Assembly (NCBI GenBank): GCA_043763625.1
Contig: JAYULL010000188.1
Span: 14,223 to 78,222, forward strand
Source of the DNA: Rubrolithibacter sp043763625
GTDB taxonomy: Bacteria; Bacteroidota; Bacteroidia; Sphingobacteriales; Sphingobacteriaceae
Length of the DNA: 64,000 nt
Direction of reading: 5' to 3'
In this document: piece by piece, positions 17,018-25,884 of the stretch
Layout: each line of letters begins with the position of its first letter
How positions within the stretch are numbered: the stretch's first letter is position 1
Program-made: the position numbers and the translations under genes
The notes under the pieces: model-generated
The model's database searches: none
What the model saw: the letters and a program-made list of their open reading frames with translations, nothing else
What the model was told of the DNA's origin: nothing

Positions 17018-17198
17018 ATGGAAAACAAACACGAGCAGCGGATTAAAACCTAACAACAAACCGTCGGAACAACACTGAGAAGATTACAATAACATTAAAA
17101 CGGGTAATGAAGAAGAAATTGCAAAAGGATCTCATCAGGAAGATCAACTCGATAAATTAAAACCTGACGCTAAAACCTGCGAGACAGTTGAGGATTAA
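17018..17198 (+). pseudogene. Possible decayed small hydrophilic gene
   Basis: The 339-base spacer after bioD holds what looks like the remains of a short hydrophilic protein. An ATG at 17018 opens only 11 codons, but another frame across the same stretch reads GLKPNNKPSEQH, a TGA, then EDYNNIKTGNEEEIAKGSHQ and on to KLKPDAKT and a TAA at 17196-17198. The conceptual product is Glu/Lys/Asn-rich and repetitive (KPNNKP, KPDAKT). A stop and a shift break it. It may equally be non-coding sequence with biased composition. The rest of the spacer (16967-17017 and 17199-17304) shows nothing. Confidence 0.3.
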
Positions 17199-17304
17199 TC
17201 TGCGCACGATCAAAAACAAAACGGACACGCCACACAAAATAGGTGAAAAGCGCAAATGAGATTATGTGCCGTGAAATGGGCAGTAGCTGTCAAAAATTGA
17301 AAAA

Positions 17305-18660
17305 TTAAATCTCTCTGTCACCATCCCACGCTTCCAAATAATCCGCAACCTTTCTAATAAAAGACCCGCCTAACCCCCCGTCAACCACCCGGTGGTCGTA
17401 AGACATGGATATGTACATCATATGCCTAATGGCGATCACGTCCCCGAATTCCGTTTCCATAACCGCCGGTTTCTTTTTTATTACCCCCACAGCCATAATT
17501 GCAACTTGAGGCTGATTAATAATCGGCGTCCCCATTATATTACCGAACATACCGATATTGGTTAGTGTGAACGTCCCGTCTTTAACATCGTCAGGTTGAA
17601 GTTTGTTAACCCGGGCCCGTCCGGCCAGATCATTAACCGCTTTTGCCAAGCCTACCAGATTCAATTGATCAGCATTTTTGATAACAGGAACAATTAAATT
17701 TCCGGAGGGCAAAGAAGTTGCCATCCCGATATTGATGTCTCTTTTTTTTATTATTTGATTTCCGCTCACCGAAACATTCACCATCGGCATATCTTTTAAT
17801 GCCTTAGCTATTGCTTCAATAAAAACGGGTGTATAGGTAATCTTTTCGCCTTCACGTTTCTCGAAGCTATTTTTAACACGTTCTCGCCATTTTACAAGGT
17901 TGGTAACATCGGCTTCAACAAAAGAAGTTACATGCGGAGCTACCCGAGTACTCATAACCATATGGTCGGCAATAATTCGACGCATACGATCCATCTCAAT
18001 AATCTCATCGTTACCGCTTAGAGATGCAGAATTAACTACGAGCTTAGAAACAGGCGATGAATAACTATTAGCAGAACCTGTCTCCGAGTCTTCAACTTTA
18101 GAATTGCCGTTCGATGCTGCCTGTAAGTAATCCAATATATCTTGCTTTGTTACCCGCCCTTCAGCTCCCGACCCTGTTATTTGATCTAATTGCTGCTGCG
18201 TCAGGCCTTCTTCCATTGCAATACTTCGGACCAAAGGCGAGTAGAATTTTGATGTTGCTTTAAATTCGACACTGAATGCTTTTTCAGCATCTTTCTGTAA
18301 AAAACTTATTGCGGGAAGTGCTTCTTCGTTTATCGCCGAGGGTGTATTGTCTATAACAGATTCTTTTAGAGTAAAAGGAGCGGTTTCATCAACTGCATTT
18401 TTATTTTTCGCATCAGGTTCATTAGTTTCAATTAATGCAATCATATCACCGACTTGCGCCACCGAATCTTCAGAAAAAAGATGTTTTATTATCTTACCCG
18501 ATACCGGAGAAGGCACTTCTGAATCTACCTTGTCGGTAGCAATTTCCAGAACGGACTCATCAGCTTTTACAAAATCTCCGGGTTGCTTTAACCATTTTGT
18601 AATGGTTGCTTCTGCAACGCTTTCGCCCATCTTGGGGAGTAACAACCGGTATTGTGCCAT
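17305..18660 (-). CDS. Dihydrolipoamide acyltransferase (2-oxo acid dehydrogenase E2)
   Basis: The core acyltransferase of a 2-oxo acid dehydrogenase complex, 451 aa. An N-terminal lipoyl domain carries the lipoylated lysine in ATDKVDSEV (Lys44). A flexible linker leads to an E1/E3-binding domain at about 140-180 (SPLVRSIAMEEGL ... GRVTKQDIL). The catalytic domain from about 215 ends with the DHRVVDGG motif. The sequence best fits branched-chain or generic family E2s (no second lipoyl domain), so it may serve branched-chain oxo-acid or oxoglutarate oxidation. E1 and E3 genes are not adjacent. It is followed by nothing co-directional downstream; cinA lies 39 bases upstream in the same direction. 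Confidence 0.92.
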   Translation of the reverse strand: MAQYRLLLPKMGESVAEATITKWLKQPGDFVKADESVLEIATDKVDSEVPSPVSGKIIKHLFSEDSVAQVGDMIALIETNEPDAKNKNAVDETAPFTLKESVIDNTPSAINEEALPAISFLQKDAEKAFSVEFKATSKFYSPLVRSIAMEEGLTQQQLDQITGSGAEGRVTKQDILDYLQAASNGNSKVEDSETGSANSYSSPVSKLVVNSASLSGNDEIIEMDRMRRIIADHMVMSTRVAPHVTSFVEADVTNLVKWRERVKNSFEKREGEKITYTPVFIEAIAKALKDMPMVNVSVSGNQIIKKRDINIGMATSLPSGNLIVPVIKNADQLNLVGLAKAVNDLAGRARVNKLQPDDVKDGTFTLTNIGMFGNIMGTPIINQPQVAIMAVGVIKKKPAVMETEFGDVIAIRHMMYISMSYDHRVVDGGLGGSFIRKVADYLEAWDGDREI

Positions 18661-18699
18661 AATAATTTAGTAAGCTGCAAAAATACTTGTTTTTAGCTT

Positions 18700-19950
18700 T
18701 TAAGCATATTGCTCCTGTTTAAGTAATTTAAAGAGCATGCTCAACGCGTTAATGGCGGCACGTTCTATATTTTGTGCTCGCTTAGTGCCAAATTTAAACC
18801 TTCCGGTAATCACATTTTGTTTACTTGCTACCGCGATAAATACCGTTCCTACCGGCTTTTCTTCCGTTCCACCGTCGGGGCCCGCTATTCCGCTCACCGC
18901 AAGAGCATAATCGGAACCGTAATATTTAAGCACTCCGGCAACCATTTCTTTAACTGTTTGCTCGCTTACCGCTCCGTGCTCTTCCAAGGTATCTTTTGAA
19001 ACTCCAAGCATTTTAACTTTTAAATCGTTAGAATAAGTTACAGCTCCTCCCAAATATACGCGGCTGCTGCCCGAGTGTTGAGTTATCAGTTGCGAAATAA
19101 AACCACCTGTACAACTTTCGGCCACTGCTAAAGTAAGGCCTGACACCTGCATAAAGTCGAGCACAGCCTTTTCGATCGGCTTATCTTCTAAGGCAATTAT
19201 ATATTGGCCCGCAGATTCTTCTATTTGTTTTGCAAAGCCGGCGACTTCTTGTTTAAGAATTGCTTCGTCCGGTCCGTATCCGCTTAAGCGCAAACGAACT
19301 TGGCCTAGTTTAGGAAGGTAAGCAAGTTTAATATGCCCGGGTAACGAGTCCTCGATACCCGCGATGGTTTCCGATAAAAACGACTCACCTATCCCCGCTG
19401 TTAGTATAGTTTGATGAACGATTACAGGAAGTTTAAAAAGAGACTTAATTCGAGGAATAACCTCCTCTTCCATCAAATACATCATCTCGAAAGGAACACC
19501 CGGCATTGATACAAAGATTCTTCCGGCATTACTGAACCACATTCCGGGGGCGGTCCCGTTTTTATTCTGAAGTACCGTGCAATTTTCCGGAACATCGGCT
19601 TGCTGTTTGTTTATTTCCGTTAACGGAACCTTGAGCCTTTCGAAAATCGCTTTTACGTTCGTTAACACTTCTTCATCTCGCCTCAACCCAACTCCAAAAA
19701 ATTCTGTTAAAGTTTTTTTTGTGATATCATCTTTGGTCGGTCCCAACCCGCCTGTTATTAATATCAGTTCTGCTCTGTTCTGCGCATTTCTTAGCGCTTC
19801 CTGAATATGCGTTCTATCGTCGGAAACCGAAGTGATTTGCTTAACACGAATGCCGGCATCATTCAGCTTTTGCGCCATCCAGGCAGAATTGGTGTCTACG
19901 ATCTGCCCTATTAAAATTTCGTCTCCGATGGTAATAATTTCGGCCAGCAT
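18700..19950 (-). CDS. cinA: CinA-family protein (molybdopterin-binding / NMN deamidase)
   Basis: A two-domain enzyme of 416 aa. The N-terminal MoCF-like domain (residues 1-170: IITIGDEILIGQIVDTNSAW, ITGGLGPTKDD) has ADP-ribose pyrophosphatase-type activity in relatives. The C-terminal PncC domain (about 255-410: AESCTGGFISQLIT, SGIAGPDGGTEEKPVGTVFIA) deamidates NMN for NAD recycling. Both motif sets are intact. It sits between the LptD-like gene (3 bases upstream) and the E2 gene in one transcript direction. Confidence 0.95.
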   Translation of the reverse strand: MLAEIITIGDEILIGQIVDTNSAWMAQKLNDAGIRVKQITSVSDDRTHIQEALRNAQNRAELILITGGLGPTKDDITKKTLTEFFGVGLRRDEEVLTNVKAIFERLKVPLTEINKQQADVPENCTVLQNKNGTAPGMWFSNAGRIFVSMPGVPFEMMYLMEEEVIPRIKSLFKLPVIVHQTILTAGIGESFLSETIAGIEDSLPGHIKLAYLPKLGQVRLRLSGYGPDEAILKQEVAGFAKQIEESAGQYIIALEDKPIEKAVLDFMQVSGLTLAVAESCTGGFISQLITQHSGSSRVYLGGAVTYSNDLKVKMLGVSKDTLEEHGAVSEQTVKEMVAGVLKYYGSDYALAVSGIAGPDGGTEEKPVGTVFIAVASKQNVITGRFKFGTKRAQNIERAAINALSMLFKLLKQEQYA

Positions 19951-19953
19951 GTA

Positions 19954-22626
19954 TTAGTAATTATCCATAAAAGTTCGTCTTTTACTCAACTTTAAATCTT
20001 GCAAAATAGAAGCTTTAACTTTCAAATCAACTGAGTAACTCCGAAAATTACCGAAAGGAATCCAGTTTATATTCAAATCCCAGCAATGCAGGTCGCGGTA
20101 AATTGAAAATTGGGTATAGCTTATTTCACTACGTTGAAAATCGTAGCCGGATGAATATTGAACTTTCCACTTTGGCGTTACACTAAGATCTCCGTTAAAA
20201 TTAAGTGTGTTTGTTACTATCGATCGGAATCGGCGAACTTGCGTATCAAATTGTTTCGAAAAGTTCAGACTGTAAGAAGCGGATATATTCCAAGGAACGT
20301 TAAAATCAACAAAAGCATTCGGATTTCGACTGATCATATTCAACTCCTGCTGCTGTTGCGGTGTCAAGTTTTTATTGTCCTGTTGCCCTTCGAGCTTTTT
20401 ACTACGTTCGCTTAATGCCGTAGAATTTAAACTGAAATCTGTAGAAAGGCGAAAATCAGTTAAACGGGCAAGTTTCCCTCGCGAAAGTGAATACCGATCT
20501 ACCCTTCTACCGTTAATATCGGTTTGATAAGGATCAAAAGTTCCTCCAAAATTTAACCCCAATTTTTGTTTAAAAAAGGATGTCCTTCCGGAAATACTAA
20601 TCGTCGAAAGCTTAAAAGAATCAGCAACAAAGTTGTAAAACCCGCTAAAACTTAAACCTTGAATGATCGGCATTTTATCTGCTTGAGACCCGTTTGTACT
20701 TTTAGTGGTATCAGAACCGGCGGTACTTGTCTTTTCTCGTCTTTTCGCTTCAATGTTATTATCAACCGAAAAATTGATACCTGCACTTCTTCCGGCTCCC
20801 GGACTTCCGTAAATAGAACTTTCGTAATAAGAGTAGCGACGCAGGGTATTGTTTTCTTCAACTAAACCGTAGTACCCGTATTTATTCTGAGAAAAATCCG
20901 GACGGTAGCTGAATCCGAGTGAAGGAGTAACCACATGCCGAATTGCAGCTATTTTACCTTTTTTAAAGGGTACCAATCCGTAAAATTTAGTTGAGAACCC
21001 GGAATTAAGCGAATAGTCATACACCCTGTTAAATCCTGAGATTGTATCAATAACTAAAGGAGTATTGGGCCGGTAAATGCCGTCGTTAAACTGTAAAGTG
21101 TTTTTCCTGATCGATTGCAGATACCAGCGTTCATTATATTGCACACCGGTGCTAAACTGCAAATACTTTAACACATTTAGCGATAAGTTAACAGGGATGT
21201 TATGCTGCATGCCTGTGCGAAGTTTTTTGAATCCTTGTTTAGAGAATAGTTCAGATTCTTGTGCATCAATCGAGTTTTCCCCTTGTAAACTGTAGCCCAC
21301 CGCAATACGCTGATACCACTTTTGTTCGCCGGCTCTTGTTTTAGAATCTAAAGGATTAAACGTGGCAACCGAAAGGTTAAATTGAGGAAGGCCCAAATAA
21401 ACTTGTTTTGTACTTAGATCTTGCCTGTGTGTTAAGCTTGATGTAAAGTTTACTCTTCCGTCGGCAAAAGTTTTACCGTAGCTAATGTTTGACGACATGG
21501 AATTTCGAGTAACTTGATTTATATCATAGCTTCCTCCGGCACCCGTATTAGAGAAGTAAGCCGATGTTCCCAAGTCAACCTGAGCGCTGAACGTAGTTCC
21601 GGGATTAGCCTCTTGCCGCTGGCTGTGGCCCCAGTTTAAGTGAAAATCTTTGTTAGCGCGTTTAAATGCATCTGTTCCCTCTACAGCATTAAAGTTTTTG
21701 GTGGATGCGAACCTGAACTGCAAATTTCCGTCGTACTTGTAGTTTTTTCGATAGCGTGCATCTACACTGGTTTCGTACGACCCTTTACTATAGATAGAAC
21801 CGCGAAGAGTAGCATCCCAATAATCATTTATACCGAAATACCAACCCAACTCTCGAAGAAAAAATCCCCGGTTAGCTTCTTCGCCGAAAGTAGGAAGCAT
21901 AATGCCGGAAGCTCTCTTATTAGACTTTGGAAAAAAACCGAAAGGAATACCTAAGGGAAATGGAATATCTTCGATTACTAAATAGGCCGGACCCGTAACA
22001 ATTTGCTTATCGGTGACTAACCCTCTTGTTAAATGAATGCCGAAATGAGGATGCTCCAAATTGCAGGTGGTATAAATCGCGTCTTTCAGCGAAACTTCAT
22101 CGTAAATATTTTTCTTCGACTTTCTGGCTTGAATAAAACCGCCTTCTACTTCAGTATGAATTTGGTAGATATAGGCCTTCTTCGTTTTAAAATTATATGT
22201 CAAAGAATCGGTTGTAACAGGCGGCTCACTACCTTGCTTAAAAATTGGCCTGCCCCTGTAGCGACCTGATTTTGTGTCTTTTCTACCGGTGGAGAAAATC
22301 GTATTATTTTTTTGGTCTAGACGAATATAGTCGGCATCCAGCTCAAAGTCACCGTACTTGATTCTTGCTTTGCCGTAAAGGTGAACTATGTTCTGATCCT
22401 TCAAATCATAGCGAATGGAATCTTCGGCATTATACTGCACCTCTGTTTCAAGCTCGCCGTCGTTTTTCTTTATGGTGTCGGCTGCTGCCTTAGCCGTATC
22501 GATTGCGAGCTTTTCTGTGGCAGGCCTTATCCGCGGAGTCTGAGCCAAGAGATTTAAACCTATAGGTAACAAAAGTGTCAAAAATGCGTATCTCAGAAAA
22601 AACCCCTTTATAAATTTCAAATCCAA
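19954..22626 (-). CDS. LptD-like outer-membrane LPS assembly protein
   Basis: An 890-aa outer-membrane protein. After a signal peptide (about residues 1-29, ending LLAQ) comes an OstA/LptA-type beta-jellyroll (DQNIVHLYGKARIKYGDFELDADYI is characteristic in part) followed by a long beta-barrel with many aromatic-alternating strands. This is the Bacteroidota form of LptD that places lipopolysaccharide in the outer leaflet; it is more diverged than proteobacterial LptD. The start is a TTG at 22626, since no ATG precedes the signal sequence. It is divergent from the amidase gene, with overlapping promoter regions, and is followed by cinA after 3 bases. Confidence 0.85.
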   Translation of the reverse strand: MDLKFIKGFFLRYAFLTLLLPIGLNLLAQTPRIRPATEKLAIDTAKAAADTIKKNDGELETEVQYNAEDSIRYDLKDQNIVHLYGKARIKYGDFELDADYIRLDQKNNTIFSTGRKDTKSGRYRGRPIFKQGSEPPVTTDSLTYNFKTKKAYIYQIHTEVEGGFIQARKSKKNIYDEVSLKDAIYTTCNLEHPHFGIHLTRGLVTDKQIVTGPAYLVIEDIPFPLGIPFGFFPKSNKRASGIMLPTFGEEANRGFFLRELGWYFGINDYWDATLRGSIYSKGSYETSVDARYRKNYKYDGNLQFRFASTKNFNAVEGTDAFKRANKDFHLNWGHSQRQEANPGTTFSAQVDLGTSAYFSNTGAGGSYDINQVTRNSMSSNISYGKTFADGRVNFTSSLTHRQDLSTKQVYLGLPQFNLSVATFNPLDSKTRAGEQKWYQRIAVGYSLQGENSIDAQESELFSKQGFKKLRTGMQHNIPVNLSLNVLKYLQFSTGVQYNERWYLQSIRKNTLQFNDGIYRPNTPLVIDTISGFNRVYDYSLNSGFSTKFYGLVPFKKGKIAAIRHVVTPSLGFSYRPDFSQNKYGYYGLVEENNTLRRYSYYESSIYGSPGAGRSAGINFSVDNNIEAKRREKTSTAGSDTTKSTNGSQADKMPIIQGLSFSGFYNFVADSFKLSTISISGRTSFFKQKLGLNFGGTFDPYQTDINGRRVDRYSLSRGKLARLTDFRLSTDFSLNSTALSERSKKLEGQQDNKNLTPQQQQELNMISRNPNAFVDFNVPWNISASYSLNFSKQFDTQVRRFRSIVTNTLNFNGDLSVTPKWKVQYSSGYDFQRSEISYTQFSIYRDLHCWDLNINWIPFGNFRSYSVDLKVKASILQDLKLSKRRTFMDNY

Positions 22627-22636
22627 TGACGAATAT

Positions 22637-22644
22637 TATTTTTG
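22637..22644 (+). promoter_or_regulatory. -7 element of the amidase gene
   Basis: TATTTTTG matches TAnnTTTG and lies 12 bases before the ATG at 22656. It sits inside the longer open frame that begins at 22626, so it argues for the downstream start. The region is shared with the divergent LptD-like gene. Confidence 0.5.
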
Positions 22645-22655
22645 CAATAAATAAA

Positions 22656-23540
22656 ATGCAACGTTCAAAATTAATGAAAATAATACCGGTCAAAATGTTA
22701 ATTTATGTTATAAACGCATTATTACTTCTCCTTCCCTTAGTATCGTTTACTTACAACTCTAAAACTCCACCTTTTCGTATAAGAACAATTGTGATCGATG
22801 CCGGTCACGGCGGTAAAGCAACGGGCGCATCGGGCAGAATGTCGACTGAAAAAGATGTTACTTTGCAGGTAGCTTTGCGATTAGGAAAAGCAATAGAAAG
22901 TCAACTTAATGATGTTAAAGTTGTTTACACACGCACAACGGATATTTTTGTTCCTAATATTGATCGACCTAATCTTGCAAACAAACTTAAAGCAGATCTT
23001 TTCATTTCTATACATTGCAATTCAATGCCTGCTAATAGAATAATATCAGGATATAGAAAAGATTCGAGGGGCCGTAAAGTCCCGGTGTACGAAACAAGGC
23101 AAAGCACCTCAACACGAGGAGTAGAAACCTTTGTTGCCGGATTTGGACGTTTAGACGAGCAGGATGTGGCAATACGAGAAAATGCGGATATTCTATTGGA
23201 AAAGGATTATAAAGACACCTATGGCGGGTATGACCCTAAGGACCCTGAAAGTATGATTATGTTTTCACTTATGAAAAACATATATAGAGAGCAAAGTATT
23301 AAATTAGCAACTTTAATGCAGGATGAATACATTGGTACCGGCAGAATTAATAGAGGCGTGAAAGAACAGAATATTTTAATTTTACAGCGGGCAGGAATGC
23401 CTTCCATCCTCACCGAAATCGGTTTCATTAGTAATCCGCAAGAAGAAGAGTTCATTAACTCAGAAAACGGACAGAACGAAATAGTAACTTGCCTGTTAAA
23501 AGCTATTCAGAACTACAAACGGCAAGTTGAGCTTGAATAA
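22656..23540 (+). CDS. N-acetylmuramoyl-L-alanine amidase (Amidase_3)
   Basis: A zinc amidase that cleaves the bond between muramic acid and the stem peptide in peptidoglycan, acting in the periplasm during cell separation. A basic N-terminus and hydrophobic segment (MLIYVINALLLLLPLVSF) serve as signal or anchor. Zinc ligands appear in VIDAGHGG, in STEKDVTL and in FISIHCNS; the catalytic Glu lies in LTEIGFISNPQEE. I choose the ATG at 22656 because the promoter element lies just before it; a second ATG at 22674 is also possible. No SPOR or LysM domain is attached. An MCE gene follows after 33 bases. Confidence 0.92.
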   Translation: MQRSKLMKIIPVKMLIYVINALLLLLPLVSFTYNSKTPPFRIRTIVIDAGHGGKATGASGRMSTEKDVTLQVALRLGKAIESQLNDVKVVYTRTTDIFVPNIDRPNLANKLKADLFISIHCNSMPANRIISGYRKDSRGRKVPVYETRQSTSTRGVETFVAGFGRLDEQDVAIRENADILLEKDYKDTYGGYDPKDPESMIMFSLMKNIYREQSIKLATLMQDEYIGTGRINRGVKEQNILILQRAGMPSILTEIGFISNPQEEEFINSENGQNEIVTCLLKAIQNYKRQVELE

Positions 23541-23573
23541 AATACAACACCCAAACCTTTAAACTACTATACC

Positions 23574-24518
23574 TTGAAAATAACAAATGAAACCAAAGTC
23601 GGCATATTAGCTGCTGTAGCAATAACCATTTTAATAGTAGGCTACAGTTTTTTAAAAGGCAATGATGTATTCAGCCGCGATAACGAAATTTTTGCGAGAT
23701 ATGAACGGGTTGACGGCCTTACAGTTTCTAAACCTATTTTGGTAAACGGGTTTCAAATTGGCAGGGTAGCCGCCCTTACTCTACTGCCCGACGGAAAAAT
23801 ACTTGCCAAGTTTAAGGTAAGTCCGAAGTATGAAATTCCGTCAAATACTATTGCTCGGTTAGAAAGCACTGACCTTCTGGGAGGAAAAGCGATTGTTTTT
23901 GATTTAGGAACAAGTAAAAAATATGCTGAGGACGGAGATACTTTAAATGCCAATGTTGAGAAGAACTTAATGGAGCAGGTAGAACCAGTACAAAAGAAAG
24001 CCGAAAAAATCATTAGCCGTATGGATTCTATTTTAACATCGCTGAATGCCACTATAAATCCCGAGTTTCAGAAAAACTTTAATCGCAGCTTTGCAAGCAT
24101 TGCAAAAACTCTTGAAACGTTAGAAGGCACTACCAAAAAAGTTGATAATATGGTGGGAAGCCAGAGCAGTAGATTAACCGCGATTTTTGCAAACCTTGAA
24201 TCGATAACTACTAATTTTAAAAATAACAATCGACGCATTTCTTCTATTATGGGCAATTTAGACCGAATGAGCGACCAATTAGCAAAAGCTGATGTTGCTC
24301 AAACCGTTGCAAATGCAAATAAAGCAGTTGCAGATATGCAAACAGCAATTGATAAAGTTAACAAAGGTGAAGGTTCCTTAGGACAACTTCTAAACGACAA
24401 AAAATTGTATAACAACCTAAATAATGCCGCCGGAAATTTGGATAAATTAATGGTTGACTTAAAAGCGAACCCGAAGCGATACGTTCATTTTTCTGTTTTC
24501 GGGGGGAAGAAAGATTAA
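23574..24518 (+). CDS. MlaD/MCE-family lipid-transport protein
   Basis: A 314-aa periplasm-facing protein anchored by one N-terminal helix (VGILAAVAITILIVGYSFL). Residues about 35-115 form the MCE domain (ILVNGFQIGRV, LESTDLLGGKAIVFDLG), which in MlaD-type complexes binds phospholipids moving between membranes. The rest is a long helical, coiled-coil-like tail with a MlaD-type KGEGSLGQLLNDKKLYNNL motif near the end. The start is TTG (MKITNETKVG), the family's usual N-terminus. The ATPase and permease of the transporter are not next to it. It follows the amidase and ends 11 bases before the convergent rnz. Confidence 0.9.
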   Translation: MKITNETKVGILAAVAITILIVGYSFLKGNDVFSRDNEIFARYERVDGLTVSKPILVNGFQIGRVAALTLLPDGKILAKFKVSPKYEIPSNTIARLESTDLLGGKAIVFDLGTSKKYAEDGDTLNANVEKNLMEQVEPVQKKAEKIISRMDSILTSLNATINPEFQKNFNRSFASIAKTLETLEGTTKKVDNMVGSQSSRLTAIFANLESITTNFKNNNRRISSIMGNLDRMSDQLAKADVAQTVANANKAVADMQTAIDKVNKGEGSLGQLLNDKKLYNNLNNAAGNLDKLMVDLKANPKRYVHFSVFGGKKD

Positions 24519-24528
24519 GCAAAACTTG

Positions 24529-25443
24529 TTAAATCTGAAAAGTTTGCCCTTCTATTGCCAGCCGGGAATTTGGAAACACACCTTTAGCTTCTTCCAACAG
24601 CGGTTCCAAATCTTTGTACCTGGCAGAAAAATGACCTAGTAGAAGCTGCTTTTTAATTCCGGCTTTAACTGCAATTTGTGCGGCCTCTAACGCAGTGGTA
24701 TGAAAGGTTTCTTTCGCCCTATCAACCATAGATTGAGTAAACGTTGCTTCATGATAAAGTGTATCTACATTGGTTATTTGATCAATGTACTTCCAATTGC
24801 AAATCGTGTCTGAACAGTAGGCGTAACTCCTTGGTTCATCCGCGTCGGTAGTCAATTCTTCAACTTCGTGAACATTACCCGCCTTATCAGTAAAGCTAAC
24901 CCCCCGCTTAATTAAGGGGATATATGAAACCGGAATATTTAACTCTTCTATTTTTTCTTTAAGAACTTTTCGCAACCGCTTTTTTTGAGTGAATTTAAAA
25001 CCTGTACAAGGAATGCGATGCTCAAGAATTATCGTTTCAATTATTAAATCCGGTGTTTCTAAAATCACTTGAGGTGATTCGTCTTGCGTTGCATTAAAAA
25101 TTACCGGATAGCGTAAAGTAGTTTCCGAATACTTAAAATTAAGATCAAGAATTTCTTTTAAAGGACCAGGAGCAAAAATAGTAACCGGCTTGCTTCTGCC
25201 GTTTAGATGCAGCGATGAAAGTAAGCCTATTAGGCCCAAATAATGATCGCCATGTAAATGGCTTATAAAAATATAATCAATTTTCTGGGCCTTGATACAG
25301 TTCTTGAGAAGTTGATGCTGAGTTCCTTCGGCACAATCAATTAAAAAAAAATGATCGTTAGCATTTAAGATTTGTGCACTCGGGTTCCGGTTATAAATAG
25401 GGGTAGCAGAACTGCTTCCTAAAATTGTGACTTCAAATCTCAT
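24529..25443 (-). CDS. rnz: Ribonuclease Z
   Basis: A zinc-dependent endonuclease that trims tRNA 3' ends. It is a metallo-beta-lactamase fold protein of 304 aa with the zinc motif HLHGDH (His62, His64, Asp66, His67), the N-terminal ILGSSSATP typical of the family and the C-terminal HFSARY segment with its conserved His. It is followed upstream by the STAS gene with 18 bases between them and is probably co-transcribed with it. Confidence 0.95.
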   Translation of the reverse strand: MRFEVTILGSSSATPIYNRNPSAQILNANDHFFLIDCAEGTQHQLLKNCIKAQKIDYIFISHLHGDHYLGLIGLLSSLHLNGRSKPVTIFAPGPLKEILDLNFKYSETTLRYPVIFNATQDESPQVILETPDLIIETIILEHRIPCTGFKFTQKKRLRKVLKEKIEELNIPVSYIPLIKRGVSFTDKAGNVHEVEELTTDADEPRSYAYCSDTICNWKYIDQITNVDTLYHEATFTQSMVDRAKETFHTTALEAAQIAVKAGIKKQLLLGHFSARYKDLEPLLEEAKGVFPNSRLAIEGQTFQI

Positions 25444-25461
25444 TCATCGATGCGAAGAGGC

Positions 25462-25839
25462 TTATTTTGCCTCTTTTTTCAGTTCCTTCTCAATTTCCTC
25501 CATAAAAATCAAATCTACACCTTCTTCTACTGATGGAACAATAGTGAGAACTGTTTCTAATTGAGAAATGTTTACCAAGCGAGAAATATTATCGTTTACA
25601 CCGGTAATAATGAAAACTCCTTCGGCATTTTTGCAGATACGATGACCTACCAAAAGACTGCTCAAGCCGGATGAATCCGTATATTTTACGGCAGAAAGGT
25701 CGAGGATTATATTTCTTTGTCCTTCGGTATTAATCAGGATAAGCTCGGATTTTAACTGTGGAGACATCAGAGAATTCAGCTTTGATTCGTTAAGTTTAAT
25801 CAAAACATATTTTTCGTGCTTATCTACCGTAAATTTCAT
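25462..25839 (-). CDS. STAS-domain anti-anti-sigma factor-like protein
   Basis: A 125-aa single STAS domain of the SpoIIAA type. The phosphorylatable serine lies in YTDSSGLSSLL (Ser57 by alignment with SpoIIAA). Such proteins release a sigma factor from an anti-sigma kinase when unphosphorylated. No anti-sigma kinase is encoded nearby, so its partner is unknown. It is preceded by purC (45 bases) and followed by rnz, an order I believe is conserved in Sphingobacteriaceae. The C-terminal tail is lysine/glutamate-rich. Confidence 0.85.
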   Translation of the reverse strand: MKFTVDKHEKYVLIKLNESKLNSLMSPQLKSELILINTEGQRNIILDLSAVKYTDSSGLSSLLVGHRICKNAEGVFIITGVNDNISRLVNISQLETVLTIVPSVEEGVDLIFMEEIEKELKKEAK

Positions 25840-25884
25840 ATCGACTATGTTTTAGAACTCTTGTCACAATATTAATAAATCTTT

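Noticed and set aside
20158..22269. Several plus-strand frames of 70-105 codons opposite the LptD-like gene
   Set aside because: They mirror the codon pattern of the long minus-strand gene and encode no recognisable protein.
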